Positions 34,470 through 43,823 of a DNA stretch of 64,000 nt are shown here, in pieces (positions within the stretch are counted from its first letter, which is position 1; each line of letters starts with the position of its first letter). The position numbers were made by a program, and so were the translations under genes. The notes beneath the pieces were generated by a model. It had not been told where the DNA came from, made no database searches, and worked only from the letters and a program-made list of their open reading frames with translations. Where the stretch lies: positions 371,932-435,931 of the forward strand of contig NZ_CANLYI010000003.1 of the NCBI RefSeq assembly GCF_947495255.1, read 5' to 3'. The DNA is from an uncultured Winogradskyella sp. (GTDB taxonomy: Bacteria > Bacteroidota > Bacteroidia > Flavobacteriales > Flavobacteriaceae).

Positions 34470-36872
34470 ATGGCTTTCAATTCGGATAACTATAAGAGTA
34501 TCCGTAAATTTACAGCTTCAAAAAATTTTAACTTGGAAAAATATCTCAGTCAACTTAATGACGCTCAACTAGAACCTACTATTCAGGTAAATGGACCAAT
34601 GATTATCATTGCTGGTGCAGGTTCTGGTAAAACGCGTGTGCTTACTTATCGTATTGCTTATTTAATGAGTAAAGGTGTCGATTCTTTCAATATTTTGGCA
34701 TTAACCTTTACCAATAAAGCGGCAAAAGAGATGAAAGGCAGAATTGCGGACATTGTTGGTGATGGTGAAGCTAAAAACCTTTGGATGGGAACATTCCACT
34801 CTGTTTTTGCTAAAATCCTTCGTTTTGAAGGTCATCATTTAGGTTTTCCAAGCAATTTTACAATTTACGATACACAAGATTCGCAAAAATTAATGGGCTC
34901 TATTATTAAAGAAATGGGACTCGATAAAGATATTTACAAAACCAAGCAAGTTTATAGCAGAATCTCATCTTACAAAAATAACCTAGTTACCGTTAAAGCT
35001 TATTTTAAAAATCCTGAATTAATGGAAGCAGATGCCATGGCAAGGCGACCAAGAATTGGAGAGATTTACAAAGAATACGTAGATCGTTGTTTTAAAGCTG
35101 GTGCAATGGATTTTGATGATTTATTGTTGAGAACCAATGAGTTATTAACACGTTTTCCTAATGTGTTGGCACAATACCAAGATAAGTTTAGATATATTTT
35201 GGTTGATGAGTACCAAGATACTAATCACTCACAATACTTAATAGTAAGAGCTTTAGCTGATCGTTTTCAAAATATTTGTGTGGTTGGTGATGATGCGCAG
35301 AGTATATATGCCTTCCGTGGTGCTAATATTAACAACATCTTAAATTTTCAGAAGGATTACGATGGTGTAAAAATGTTTCGTTTAGAACAAAATTACCGTT
35401 CTACTAAAAATATTGTAGGTGCAGCAAATTCTGTAATAGAACATAACAAAACTAAGCTAGATAAAATCGTTTGGACTGCTAATGATGTTGGTGAAAAGGT
35501 TATTGTGCATAGAGCAATTACAGATGGTGATGAAGGTCGTTATGTGGCTAGCACAATTTGGGATACTAAGATGAATGAGCAACTGCATAACAGTGATTTT
35601 GCAGTTTTGTATCGTACCAATGCGCAATCTAGAGCCATTGAAGACGCGTTGAGAAAACGAGATATTCCGTACAGAATTTATGGAGGTTTATCATTTTATC
35701 AACGTAAGGAAATTAAAGACGTTACAGCTTATCTACGCTTAATTCTTAATTCTGCAGATGAAGAAGCATTAAAACGTGTTATTAATTATCCTGCCAGAGG
35801 TATTGGACAAACTACAGTTGATCGCTTAATTGTTGCTGCAAATGCTACAGGACAAACCATCTATGATGTTATTAAGAATATTGATTCAGTTAATGTAAAC
35901 ATTAATAATGGTACCAAAAATAAACTTAGAGATTTTGTAACACTTATTGAAAGCTACAAGGTGATGAACCAAACTGCGAATGCCTTCGATTTAGCAGAGC
36001 ATGTTTCCAAAACAAGTGGTTTAGTTAGAGAATTAGGAAAAGATGGCACACCAGAAGGTGTTGTCAAAATGGATAACGTACAAGAATTACTTAACGGTAT
36101 TAAAGATTTTGTTGAAGGACAAATGGAATTGGCAGATGCTGGTGATTCTTTAGCAGAATTTTTAGAAGATATAGCCTTAGCAACGGATTTAGATGGAGAT
36201 AAAGGCGATCCAGACCATGTTGCGTTAATGACAATTCACTTAGCTAAAGGTCTAGAGTTTGGACATGTGTTTATTGTTGGTATGGAAGAAGACTTATTTC
36301 CGAGTGGAATGAGTATGAATACTAGAAGTGAACTAGAAGAGGAGCGACGTTTATTTTATGTGGCATTAACAAGAGCCGAAAAACAAGCCTATTTAACGTA
36401 TACATTATCGCGTTACCGTTGGGGAAAACTAATAGATGCAGAACCAAGTCGTTTTATCGAAGAGATTGATGACAAATTTATAAATATTACTACACCATTA
36501 AAAGAACGTTTTAACCCTATGTTAGACGCTTCTATATTTGGAGATATTGAGCCAAATCGCGTTAGATTTGCAAAACCTAAAACAGCCAAGATTCATAAAA
36601 AAGAGATGAGCAAAAAATCTGAAAACTTTAAAATTAGTACACCAAAAAAATTGAAGAAACTAGATAAGACTGAAAGTGATTCAGGTTCTTTTGATAGTAA
36701 GTTAACTGTAGGTAGAACAGTTAATCATCAACGTTTTGGTAGAGGTCAAGTGATGAGCTTAGAAGGTGCAGGAGGTGATGCAAAAGCCGAAATTAAGTTT
36801 CAGAATGGTGATACTAAAAAGTTATTATTACGTTTTGCTAAGCTCGAAATCTTAAGAACTAAGCAAGATTAA
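34470..36872 (+). CDS. UvrD/PcrA-family ATP-dependent DNA helicase
   Basis: 800-residue superfamily 1A 3'-5' helicase acting in nucleotide-excision and mismatch repair and in clearing RecA. Walker A is GAGSGKT (49-55); also ALTFTNKAAKEMK (motif Ia), WMGTFHS, the DEYQDTN motif II, VVGDDAQSIYAFRGA motif III, RLEQNYRST motif IV, MTIHLAKGLEF motif V and LFYVALTRAEK motif VI. The C-terminus (about 720-800) has VGRTVNHQRFGRGQVMSLEG, the PcrA-type Tudor-like RNA-polymerase-binding domain. Normal length and all motifs intact. The 7-nt convergent gap to the next gene has no terminator. Confidence 0.96.
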   Translation: MAFNSDNYKSIRKFTASKNFNLEKYLSQLNDAQLEPTIQVNGPMIIIAGAGSGKTRVLTYRIAYLMSKGVDSFNILALTFTNKAAKEMKGRIADIVGDGEAKNLWMGTFHSVFAKILRFEGHHLGFPSNFTIYDTQDSQKLMGSIIKEMGLDKDIYKTKQVYSRISSYKNNLVTVKAYFKNPELMEADAMARRPRIGEIYKEYVDRCFKAGAMDFDDLLLRTNELLTRFPNVLAQYQDKFRYILVDEYQDTNHSQYLIVRALADRFQNICVVGDDAQSIYAFRGANINNILNFQKDYDGVKMFRLEQNYRSTKNIVGAANSVIEHNKTKLDKIVWTANDVGEKVIVHRAITDGDEGRYVASTIWDTKMNEQLHNSDFAVLYRTNAQSRAIEDALRKRDIPYRIYGGLSFYQRKEIKDVTAYLRLILNSADEEALKRVINYPARGIGQTTVDRLIVAANATGQTIYDVIKNIDSVNVNINNGTKNKLRDFVTLIESYKVMNQTANAFDLAEHVSKTSGLVRELGKDGTPEGVVKMDNVQELLNGIKDFVEGQMELADAGDSLAEFLEDIALATDLDGDKGDPDHVALMTIHLAKGLEFGHVFIVGMEEDLFPSGMSMNTRSELEEERRLFYVALTRAEKQAYLTYTLSRYRWGKLIDAEPSRFIEEIDDKFINITTPLKERFNPMLDASIFGDIEPNRVRFAKPKTAKIHKKEMSKKSENFKISTPKKLKKLDKTESDSGSFDSKLTVGRTVNHQRFGRGQVMSLEGAGGDAKAEIKFQNGDTKKLLLRFAKLEILRTKQD

Positions 36873-36879
36873 AGAGTAA

Positions 36880-37824
36880 TTATTTTATCATACAAACGGA
36901 ATTAATATTCCCTTTGCCATCATATTCTTTTACCGAATTATGTGGGTCAGTAATCCATTGGCCATCAACAATAAATTTATAATGGTGTTTTCCTCCAGAT
37001 AATCTTTTGTTGTATGTCCAGCAGCTGTCTTGCCATATCATTTTATAGTTATCTATAGACCAATCATTAAAGTCGCCACTTAAAATGACGGTTTTGGCAT
37101 CTTTAAAATCGCATAATTCAAAAGTTACGTTTTTTTGCACATCAATCACAGAATTGTAACCGCTGTATTCGTTTTCAATTTTTGAAGGATTTTGTGGGTC
37201 CTCAATCCATTTCCCATCAATTATAAACTTGTATTGATAGATATCTGGTTTCAATTGTAATGTCACTTTCCAACCATCTTCTGTAGGTTTCATTAAAAAA
37301 CCTGTTTCGTCCCAACGGTTAAATGTACCACTTAAAATAACTTTTTTGGCATCCTTGAAACCTTTCAACTCAAAATTAACATTGCCATTATCTGTTGCAA
37401 AAGCACTATAAAGTTTAAGGTTGTAAACCATTAATGGAAAACCATCAGGGTTTTTTGCGTCTACGCTGTTTTCAAAATCGCTTGTTGGTTCTGCCCAATG
37501 TTCACTGTTAACTATAAACTTAAATTCCCATCCAAAATTTGAAGTAAATACCGATAGGTCTTTTTTTAATTGGTAAATAGTATCATTGACTTTAGTCATT
37601 GGCCATTGGTCTAATGCCCAATTATTAAATTCGCCAGAAACAAAAACATCCTTTATGTTAACATCATTATTTTTAATATTGGGATAATCATTAACGTTGA
37701 ATACAAAAGTGACCTGCTCACCATTAATATCGAAGCCTTTTTTTGTTTGGCTTTGGGCAAAAATTTTACAGCTAAATAGTAAAGTTAATAGGAGAAAAAA
37801 AAGATGATTTGTTTTTATTTTCAA
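36880..37824 (-). CDS. Secreted protein with three CBM48/AMPK-type glycogen-binding domains
   Basis: 314 residues, signal peptide ending near CKIFAQS. No catalytic domain. Three consecutive early-set domains of the CBM48/AMPK-beta type: about 30-125 (VFVSGEFNNWALDQWPM, WEFKFIVNSEHWAEP), about 145-228 (VILSGTFNRWDETGFLM, YQYKFIIDGKWIEDP) and about 232-314 (VILSGDFNDWSIDNYKM, HHYKFIVDGQWITDP). Each keeps the two aromatic/Lys positions that bind alpha-glucans in AMPK. The start overlaps by 4 nt the stop of a retropepsin-like protease gene, so the two are co-translated. Either an alpha-glucan binder or, as often, a folded spacer for protein interaction. Confidence 0.85.
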   Translation of the reverse strand: MKIKTNHLFFLLLTLLFSCKIFAQSQTKKGFDINGEQVTFVFNVNDYPNIKNNDVNIKDVFVSGEFNNWALDQWPMTKVNDTIYQLKKDLSVFTSNFGWEFKFIVNSEHWAEPTSDFENSVDAKNPDGFPLMVYNLKLYSAFATDNGNVNFELKGFKDAKKVILSGTFNRWDETGFLMKPTEDGWKVTLQLKPDIYQYKFIIDGKWIEDPQNPSKIENEYSGYNSVIDVQKNVTFELCDFKDAKTVILSGDFNDWSIDNYKMIWQDSCWTYNKRLSGGKHHYKFIVDGQWITDPHNSVKEYDGKGNINSVCMIK

Positions 37825-38780
37825 GGCTTTATAATCGGAAACTTAATAAAATAGAGTTTCTGTTTTTTGTAGTTAATAATCGTTCGTTGTTGAGCGAAAA
37901 ATTCAAAACCAAGAATGCCATCGAGATTAGTGCCAAATGCACTATTCATTTGCCTTAAATTAGTAAGTACAGTTTTCATTGGTCCAAAGTAAATTGAATC
38001 ATTCAATCTAACTCTATACAATTTTCCTGCCATAACTTTCAATTTCTTACCGCTAGCACCTGTAAGTTTTAATTCTTTACTAGGATAAAAATAGTCTAAA
38101 ATTTCTGAATCTATATTTTTATTCAGTTGATTGTATTCTGCACCTGTATCTAATCCAAATTTCACTTGTTTATTTTCAATTTGTGCATCAATAATTATTG
38201 TGTGCTTCTTAAGTTTAAAATCAATGCTATCATGGATTGTTTCTGCATAAACTTTTTGGGACAAACGCTCACCATTCTTATCTGTTTTAGTCAACGTGAT
38301 TTGATTTAAGTGCATATCAATAAAAATTTCAAAATCTTTCAATACGCTAAAACCAATAATGCCTAAAACTTCAATTTTCTTAATCTTTTCTATATGAGAT
38401 AAATCGATAACATCAGCATTTAAATTTTCTAACCTAAAATCTTCTAAACTAAGTTTTTGAAGGTGTTTTTCTACTACATCTTCAATTTCAATATGAACTC
38501 CACTTCGTTGTTTGGTATTCGATCTATAGGATCTTGAAGCTTTATAATGAACGCTATTTAAAATTAAGGTTTCAGACCCAGTATCAATAATAAAATTACC
38601 TTCCTTATCTAAGAGTTCAACTTCTACAACAATAAGTTGGTCAATTACTTTAAACGGAATTCTTGTGGTTGATGTATTTACAAATTCTGCTTTAGAAAAA
38701 ACGATAGGAGGTTTATAGTCAGTAGCATAGAGCTTAACTGAAATAAACAAGGCGAAAATGATTTTGATTGATTGATGCAT
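37821..38780 (-). CDS. Secreted two-lobe retropepsin-like aspartic protease
   Basis: 319 residues with a signal peptide (about 1-19). Two copies of an aspartic-protease lobe are visible in one chain: FIIDTGSE (Asp66) with downstream VLGIIGFSVLKDFEIFID, and FGLDTGAEY (Asp211) with downstream LDGILGFEFFAQQRTIINY. Each DTG and its matching hydrophobic-Gly motif are intact, so the chain can form the full two-aspartate active site by itself, as pepsins do, whereas viral and many bacterial retropepsin-like proteins supply one lobe per chain. Co-translated with the triple CBM48 protein. Substrate unknown; periplasm or surface. Confidence 0.82.
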   Translation of the reverse strand: MHQSIKIIFALFISVKLYATDYKPPIVFSKAEFVNTSTTRIPFKVIDQLIVVEVELLDKEGNFIIDTGSETLILNSVHYKASRSYRSNTKQRSGVHIEIEDVVEKHLQKLSLEDFRLENLNADVIDLSHIEKIKKIEVLGIIGFSVLKDFEIFIDMHLNQITLTKTDKNGERLSQKVYAETIHDSIDFKLKKHTIIIDAQIENKQVKFGLDTGAEYNQLNKNIDSEILDYFYPSKELKLTGASGKKLKVMAGKLYRVRLNDSIYFGPMKTVLTNLRQMNSAFGTNLDGILGFEFFAQQRTIINYKKQKLYFIKFPIIKP

Positions 38781-38864
38781 ATTATATAGACATACAAACT
38801 ACTCTTTATTTTACATTATTTTATGTTTTTAACATTTTTCAAACTGTATTTTAACACATTACCG

Positions 38865-39728
38865 TTATAGGTGTGTTTCTATAAAGTTCTTTAATTTTAT
38901 AGTAGTATCTAAAAGATTAAGCCCAACCCAACCATGGCCTTCATCTGGGTATAATGTAAATTCATGCGTTACATTCAATTCTTCTAGTTTATCTCGCATT
39001 GCTGTACCTTGTGTTGTTGGTACTAAAGGGTCTTCTCCACCATAAAACATAATTGTTGGAGGAGCTAAAATTGTTGCTCTGTGGTACGGACTTATTTCTT
39101 CAAGATATGGTATTGATGTATCTAGACCTAAATTAACTAACAAGCCTTGTAGTATAGGGTCTGTATTATCTAGGTAAGCAGGATCCGTGAAATTAGTTGG
39201 GCCTACAACGCTGCAAACCATTTCAGTTTTGTTATTAGTATCAAAACCATAACTCCATAATAATGACAAATGCGCACCAGCACTAACACCTACAAAACCT
39301 ATATCTTCAGCAATTGTGTAATAGGCTTCATTAGCTTCTAACCAATTAATTACGCTTGTAATATCATCTATTTGCATTGGGTATGCTTGGTTATTTGTAT
39401 CTGCTAAGCGGTAATTTATGTTTACAACGGCATAGGAAGGCATTTGATCTAAAATAAAATCTTTAAAGTCATTCATGTCGGCTTTGTCGCCAGCAGACCA
39501 GCCTCCTCCATGCACAAGGATTAAAGTTTTAGTATTGGCTGTTCTGTTTGCAGGTAAGTATAAATCAAAAACCTGATCACTATCTGATCCATAAGAAACA
39601 TTGAGTTCTGTATACGATTCTAATGGGTCTAAAACTTGTGGTTGGGCATTGTCATCATTATCGGATGAGCATGAAAATAGTGCGGAAATTGAAATCAATA
39701 AGATGAATACTAATTTTAAATGCTTCAT
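38865..39728 (-). CDS. Alpha/beta-hydrolase lipoprotein (BD-FAE/esterase type)
   Basis: 287 residues, lipoprotein signal ending FSC (Cys20) followed by SSDNDDN. Oxyanion motif HGGGWSAGDK, nucleophile elbow GVSAGAH, acid residue in YGGEDPLVP and catalytic His in DEGHGW: a complete carboxylesterase triad. The layout resembles bifunctional feruloyl/acetyl-xylan esterases and kynurenine-formamidase-like hydrolases. It lies 84 nt upstream of the protease gene on the same strand and may belong to the same transcription unit. Substrate not determinable. Confidence 0.88.
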   Translation of the reverse strand: MKHLKLVFILLISISALFSCSSDNDDNAQPQVLDPLESYTELNVSYGSDSDQVFDLYLPANRTANTKTLILVHGGGWSAGDKADMNDFKDFILDQMPSYAVVNINYRLADTNNQAYPMQIDDITSVINWLEANEAYYTIAEDIGFVGVSAGAHLSLLWSYGFDTNNKTEMVCSVVGPTNFTDPAYLDNTDPILQGLLVNLGLDTSIPYLEEISPYHRATILAPPTIMFYGGEDPLVPTTQGTAMRDKLEELNVTHEFTLYPDEGHGWVGLNLLDTTIKLKNFIETHL

Positions 39729-39775
39729 AATAAAAAATATAGTTACTTTGTAAACGTGTCCTAAAGATAGTTATT

Positions 39776-40396
39776 ATGGCTGAATTTGTTAAAATATATC
39801 CAGAAAATCCGAATCCAAAAGCGATTCAGAAAGTAGTTAAATCGCTGAAAAGTGGAGGTTTAGTAATTTATCCAACTGATACCGTTTATGGTTTAGGTTG
39901 TGATATTACTAATATTAAAGCTTTAGAACGAATTGCTCAAATTAAAGGTGTTAAGCTTGAAAAATCGAATTTTTCCTTCGTTTGCGAAGATTTAAGTAAT
40001 CTTAGCGACTATGTAAAACAGATAGACACTACAACTTTTAAAATATTAAAAAGGGCATTACCAGGACCTTATACTTTTATTTTGCCAGGATCTAAAAACT
40101 TGCCAAACCCATTTAAAAAACGAAAAACAGTAGGGATTAGAGTTCCAGATAATTCTATAGCACTAGCTTTAGTTGCTGCCTTAGGAAATCCTATTGTTTC
40201 AACGTCTATCAGAGATGAAGATGATGTTTTAGAATACACTACAGATCCAGAGTTAATTCTTGAAAAATGGGATAAATTAGTCGATATTGTTATTGATGGT
40301 GGTTATGGAGACAATGAAGCGTCAACTATAATTGATTTATCAGAAGATGAACCTGTTATTGTTAGAGAAGGTAAAGGTGGTTTAGAAATCTTTTAA
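39776..40396 (+). CDS. Sua5/YciO/YrdC-family protein
   Basis: 206 residues of the YrdC fold. Family motifs: GGLVIYPTDTVYGLGCD (27-43), the KxR-like SNFSFVCEDLSNLSDYV, LPGPYTFILPGS and GIRVPDN, followed by PIVSTSIRDEDD. TsaC/Sua5 members make threonylcarbamoyl-AMP for tRNA t6A; the CEDLSNLSDYV form and the absence of a C-terminal Sua5 domain make this closer to YciO as I recall it, whose role is less certain. Both convergent neighbours are unrelated. It should bind nucleotide; t6A role possible but not certain. Confidence 0.85.
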   Translation: MAEFVKIYPENPNPKAIQKVVKSLKSGGLVIYPTDTVYGLGCDITNIKALERIAQIKGVKLEKSNFSFVCEDLSNLSDYVKQIDTTTFKILKRALPGPYTFILPGSKNLPNPFKKRKTVGIRVPDNSIALALVAALGNPIVSTSIRDEDDVLEYTTDPELILEKWDKLVDIVIDGGYGDNEASTIIDLSEDEPVIVREGKGGLEIF

Positions 40397-40401
40397 GATT
40401 C

Positions 40402-41604
40402 CTAGCCTATATCTCTAACTGGTTTTTTTACACTGTAAAATAGCACTAAAGCAATAATACCTGTGATAAAAAAACCTATAAAAAGAGGCAGAACAGATGT
40501 TTTTATAAAACTCCCTATATAGTTAGCTATTGGTACTGCCATTACTGTTGATATAAAACCATTAAGAGCAGAACCGATGCCTGCAATATGTCCCATGGGT
40601 TGCATGGCTAAAGCTCTATAATTACCAAATAAGAAAGCGACACTAGCAAACTGAAGCATTAGAAATACGATAAGAATTTCTATTGGAGGATTAACGCCAG
40701 ACCAAAACAGAATCACATATATAAGTGAGATTAATACAAAGGCTATTAAGGCAATATTTACCAAATTCCACATCCCAAAACGCATTACAATGGCACTGTT
40801 TAAAAAGGTTGATAACCCAATAGTAATAGCTAAACTCGCAAATATATAAGGGAAATATTCTCCTAAATCATATTGAACTTGGAAGATTTGTTGAGACGTA
40901 CTCAAGTATACCATAAACGAACCTGTAATTAGACCAGAGAGTAAGGTGTATATAACAGCAGACTTTATTCTGAAAAATGTAATAGTACCAGATTTAAATA
41001 TGGCTAACCTATAGGTTTTTCTATACTGATCATGTAAAGTTTCTGGTTGTCGTTTCCAAAACCAGAATATAATTAAGGATCCAAAAATTAAGTTGACATT
41101 AAAAATGGATTGCCAATCGAAATGATTTAACAAAAACTGACCTAACATTGGAGCAATCACAGGAACCAAAATAAACGTCATCGTTACAACAGATAAGATT
41201 TTCGCCATGTGATCACCACTATAAGAATCTCGCACAATGGCAATACTCATAGTTCTTGGTGATGATAAACCAATACCTTGCAGAACACGTCCAAAAAGCA
41301 TCATTTCAAAATTCCTGGTTGTAATACAAATTACGGAAGCAATTACAAAAACACCAAAACCAGCATAGACCATTGGTTTACGGCCAAAACTATCCGAAAG
41401 TGGACCAAATATCAGTTGCCCAAAACCAAGTCCTAAAAAGATAGTTGTGATTAGTTTTTGATTTTCGGTTTCGTTAACACTACTCAAATAGTCTCCTATT
41501 CTTGGTAGAGCAGGTAATACAGCATCAATTGATAAGGCAACAATAGACATTAAAGCTGCCATTAATACCACAAATTCTAACTGAGACCGTTTTTGATTTT
41601 GCAT
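40402..41604 (-). CDS. Bcr/CflA-family multidrug-efflux MFS transporter
   Basis: 400 residues, 12 predicted membrane helices, no signal peptide. Proton-driven exporter of the DHA1 family: MFS signature GPLSDSFGRKPMVY between helices 2 and 3, motif SIDAVLPALPRIGDYL in helix 1 typical of Bcr/CflA, and GIGLSSPRTMSIAIVRDSY near helix 4-5. A candidate -7 element lies only 4 nt before the start codon (see 41609). Substrates unknown. Convergent with the Sua5-like gene with a 5-nt gap. Confidence 0.9.
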   Translation of the reverse strand: MQNQKRSQLEFVVLMAALMSIVALSIDAVLPALPRIGDYLSSVNETENQKLITTIFLGLGFGQLIFGPLSDSFGRKPMVYAGFGVFVIASVICITTRNFEMMLFGRVLQGIGLSSPRTMSIAIVRDSYSGDHMAKILSVVTMTFILVPVIAPMLGQFLLNHFDWQSIFNVNLIFGSLIIFWFWKRQPETLHDQYRKTYRLAIFKSGTITFFRIKSAVIYTLLSGLITGSFMVYLSTSQQIFQVQYDLGEYFPYIFASLAITIGLSTFLNSAIVMRFGMWNLVNIALIAFVLISLIYVILFWSGVNPPIEILIVFLMLQFASVAFLFGNYRALAMQPMGHIAGIGSALNGFISTVMAVPIANYIGSFIKTSVLPLFIGFFITGIIALVLFYSVKKPVRDIG

Positions 41605-41608
41605 GGCG

Positions 41609-41616
41609 CAAAAGTA
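41609..41616 (-). promoter_or_regulatory. Candidate -7 element for the MFS gene
   Basis: Minus-strand TACTTTTG matches TAnnTTTG but lies only 4 nt before the ATG at 41604. If used, the transcript would begin at or within a few bases of the start codon, giving a leaderless mRNA. A TTG 24 nt further upstream is at the long end of accepted spacing. Confidence 0.4.
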
Positions 41617-41685
41617 ACTATTATTGTCTATTTTTGATTACAAAGAATCTTAATATAACATTAAATTAATCTAGATTTTAAACCT

Positions 41686-42132
41686 ATGCTAACAGAGACA
41701 TTAATTAAATTATTTAATAGAGATCTTAATAAATTAATTGAGGAAATTAGTCAATATAACGATGACGCAAATATCTGGAAGATAGATGGGCTAATTACAA
41801 ATTCTGCAGGTGCTTTAAGTCTTCATATTTTAGGTAATTTGAATCATTTTATAGGTTCAATATTAGGGAATTCAGGTTATGAGAGACAACGAGGATTGGA
41901 GTTTTCGTTAGAAGATGTGCCAAAGTCAGAATTAATTCAACAATTTGAAGATACAATAGTTATAGTAGAAAGCACTTTGAAAAATCTAACTTCAAAAGAT
42001 TTACAAGCAGAATATAAACCTCAGGTTTTTAAAGAGCCAATGACAACTGAATATTTTTTGGTGCATTTAGCGTCTCACTTAGCTTATCATTTGGGGCAAA
42101 TAAATTATCATAGACGATTATTAGATAAATAG
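41686..42132 (+). CDS. DinB-like four-helix-bundle protein
   Basis: 148 residues. The DinB/YfiT pattern is present: helix with SLHILGNLNHFIGSIL (first His, about residue 48), a central acidic helix, and the paired His segment HLASHLAYHLGQINYHRR near the C-terminus, giving three potential metal-ligand histidines. Members are metal-dependent thiol-linked enzymes or uncharacterised. Cytoplasmic, monocistronic, with a strong terminator after it. Function not assigned. Confidence 0.82.
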   Translation: MLTETLIKLFNRDLNKLIEEISQYNDDANIWKIDGLITNSAGALSLHILGNLNHFIGSILGNSGYERQRGLEFSLEDVPKSELIQQFEDTIVIVESTLKNLTSKDLQAEYKPQVFKEPMTTEYFLVHLASHLAYHLGQINYHRRLLDK

Positions 42133-42149
42133 TTAATTAAGTTATTGAA

Positions 42150-42194
42150 AAATTTAAACCCAACAAATTATTATAGTTTGTTGGGTTTAAATTT
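42150..42194. terminator. Strong bidirectional terminator
   Basis: Perfect 18-bp stem (aaatttaaacccaacaaa with its exact complement at 42177-42194) and a 9-nt loop, between the DinB-like gene and the convergent carboxyltransferase gene. A/T-rich outer parts on both sides serve as U tracts in either direction. Confidence 0.9.
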
Positions 42195-42211
42195 TAAGTT
42201 CTATTAATAAA

Positions 42212-43753
42212 TTACAACGGGATATTTCCGTGTTTACGATCAGGTTTTACAACGTCTTTATTCTCTAGCATACTAAATGCTTTTATTAATTTTCGTCTCG
42301 TGTTTTGTGGTAAAATAACATCATCTATAAAACCACGTTCTGCTGCACTATATGGATTGGCAAATAAATTAGCGTATTCGGCTTCTTTCTCTTTCCACTT
42401 CGCTTCTTTGTCTTCAGCTTTAGAAATTTCGCGTTTAAATATGATTTCGGCGGCACCTTTTGCTCCCATAACAGCAATTTCGGCATTAGGCCATGCAAAA
42501 TTCATGTCAGCTCCAATGTGTTTAGAGTTCATAACATCATAAGCACCTCCATACGCTTTTCTTGTAATTACCGTAATTCTTGGCACTGTAGCTTCGCTAA
42601 AAGCGTATAATAATTTCGCACCATTAACGATGATGCCATTCCATTCTTGGTCTGTTCCGGGTAAAAAACCTGGTACATCTTCTAATACTAAAAGTGGAAT
42701 ATTAAAACAATCGCAGAATCGTACAAAACGCGCTGCTTTTTTAGAGCTATTAACATCTAGAACACCTGCTAAAAACATAGGTTGGTTCGCCACAATACCA
42801 ATACTTTTTCCACCTAAACGAGCAAAACCTACAATAATATTTTCTGCATAGTTTTTATGAATTTCATAGAAAGAATCTTCATCTATAATACCTTCAATAA
42901 CTTGATGCATATCGTAAGGCTTATTAGGATTCTCAGGTACAATGCTAGCCAAAGAGTCTCTAACTTCCTCTTTGAGTTCAAAAGAAATATCTTCAGGTTT
43001 CGTTTTATTACTTTGTGGTAAAAAACTCAAAAGTTTTTTGATGTCCTCTAAACATTCTACATCATTTGTAGATGTTTTGTGAGCGACTCCAGACTTAGAA
43101 GAATGAACACTTGCGCCACCTAATTCTTCACTTGTTACTTCTTCGTTAGTCACTGTTTTTACAACATTTGGACCAGTTACAAACATATAACTTGTGTCTT
43201 CAACCATTAATGTGAAATCTGTCATAGCAGGTGAATAAACCGCTCCACCAGCACAAGGACCCATTATGGCAGAAATCTGAGGGATAACACCAGATGATTG
43301 CACATTTTTATAAAAAATATCAGCATAACCAGCTAATGAGCGCACGCCTTCTTGAATACGTGCACCTCCAGAATCATTAAGCCCAATAATAGGAGCGCCA
43401 ACATTAACCGCTAAATCCATAATCTTACAGATTTTTTCAGCATGTGTTTCGGATAATGAACCACCAAAAACGGTAAAATCTTGTGCAAAAACATAGATTA
43501 ATTTGCCATTAACAGTTCCGTAACCTGTTACCACACCATCACCATAAAATTGCTGGTCTGCCATGCCGAAGTCTTTAGTTCTGTGTGTAACTAAAGCACC
43601 AATTTCCTCAAAAGAACCTTCATCTAAAAGATACATTACGCGTTCTCTTGCGGTTAGTTTTTTCTTTTGGTGTTGTTTATCAATTCTAGCTTGTCCTCCT
43701 CCTAATTTGGCTAAGGCTAGTTTGTCGTTGAGTGTTTTTATTTTGGATTCCAT
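42212..43753 (-). CDS. Acyl-CoA carboxylase carboxyltransferase (beta) subunit
   Basis: 513 residues of the AccD5/PccB family; transfers CO2 from carboxybiotin to propionyl-CoA, acetyl-CoA or another acyl-CoA. Two crotonase-like domains: N-terminal with [34 protein letters not shown] and [16 protein letters not shown], and C-terminal with [37 protein letters not shown] and [12 protein letters not shown]. Full length. Last of the three-gene operon with biotin carboxylase (62 nt upstream) and the biotin carrier. The acyl substrate cannot be fixed by eye, so no symbol is given; propionyl-CoA carboxylase is likely. Confidence 0.93.
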   Translation of the reverse strand: MESKIKTLNDKLALAKLGGGQARIDKQHQKKKLTARERVMYLLDEGSFEEIGALVTHRTKDFGMADQQFYGDGVVTGYGTVNGKLIYVFAQDFTVFGGSLSETHAEKICKIMDLAVNVGAPIIGLNDSGGARIQEGVRSLAGYADIFYKNVQSSGVIPQISAIMGPCAGGAVYSPAMTDFTLMVEDTSYMFVTGPNVVKTVTNEEVTSEELGGASVHSSKSGVAHKTSTNDVECLEDIKKLLSFLPQSNKTKPEDISFELKEEVRDSLASIVPENPNKPYDMHQVIEGIIDEDSFYEIHKNYAENIIVGFARLGGKSIGIVANQPMFLAGVLDVNSSKKAARFVRFCDCFNIPLLVLEDVPGFLPGTDQEWNGIIVNGAKLLYAFSEATVPRITVITRKAYGGAYDVMNSKHIGADMNFAWPNAEIAVMGAKGAAEIIFKREISKAEDKEAKWKEKEAEYANLFANPYSAAERGFIDDVILPQNTRRKLIKAFSMLENKDVVKPDRKHGNIPL

Positions 43754-43802
43754 GCTGTTTTTTGTTTTTCACGTGAACGCAAAGCGTTGTCTGATTTTTA
43801 AT

Positions 43803-43823
43803 TACTGCTTACTGCTTACTGCT
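43803..43823. repeat. Heptamer tandem repeat at the end of the biotin carboxylase gene
   Basis: Three exact copies of tactgct (43803-43809, 43810-43816, 43817-43823). The biotin carboxylase stop codon (43816-43818) lies within the repeat. Confidence 0.85.

Noticed and set aside
19710..36872. RecG and UvrD-like helicases as part of a defence system
   Set aside because: Both are full-length housekeeping repair proteins with no nuclease or defence partner adjacent.
43803..43823. CRISPR-like repeat
   Set aside because: Units are 7 nt and directly adjacent without spacers; no cas genes are present.
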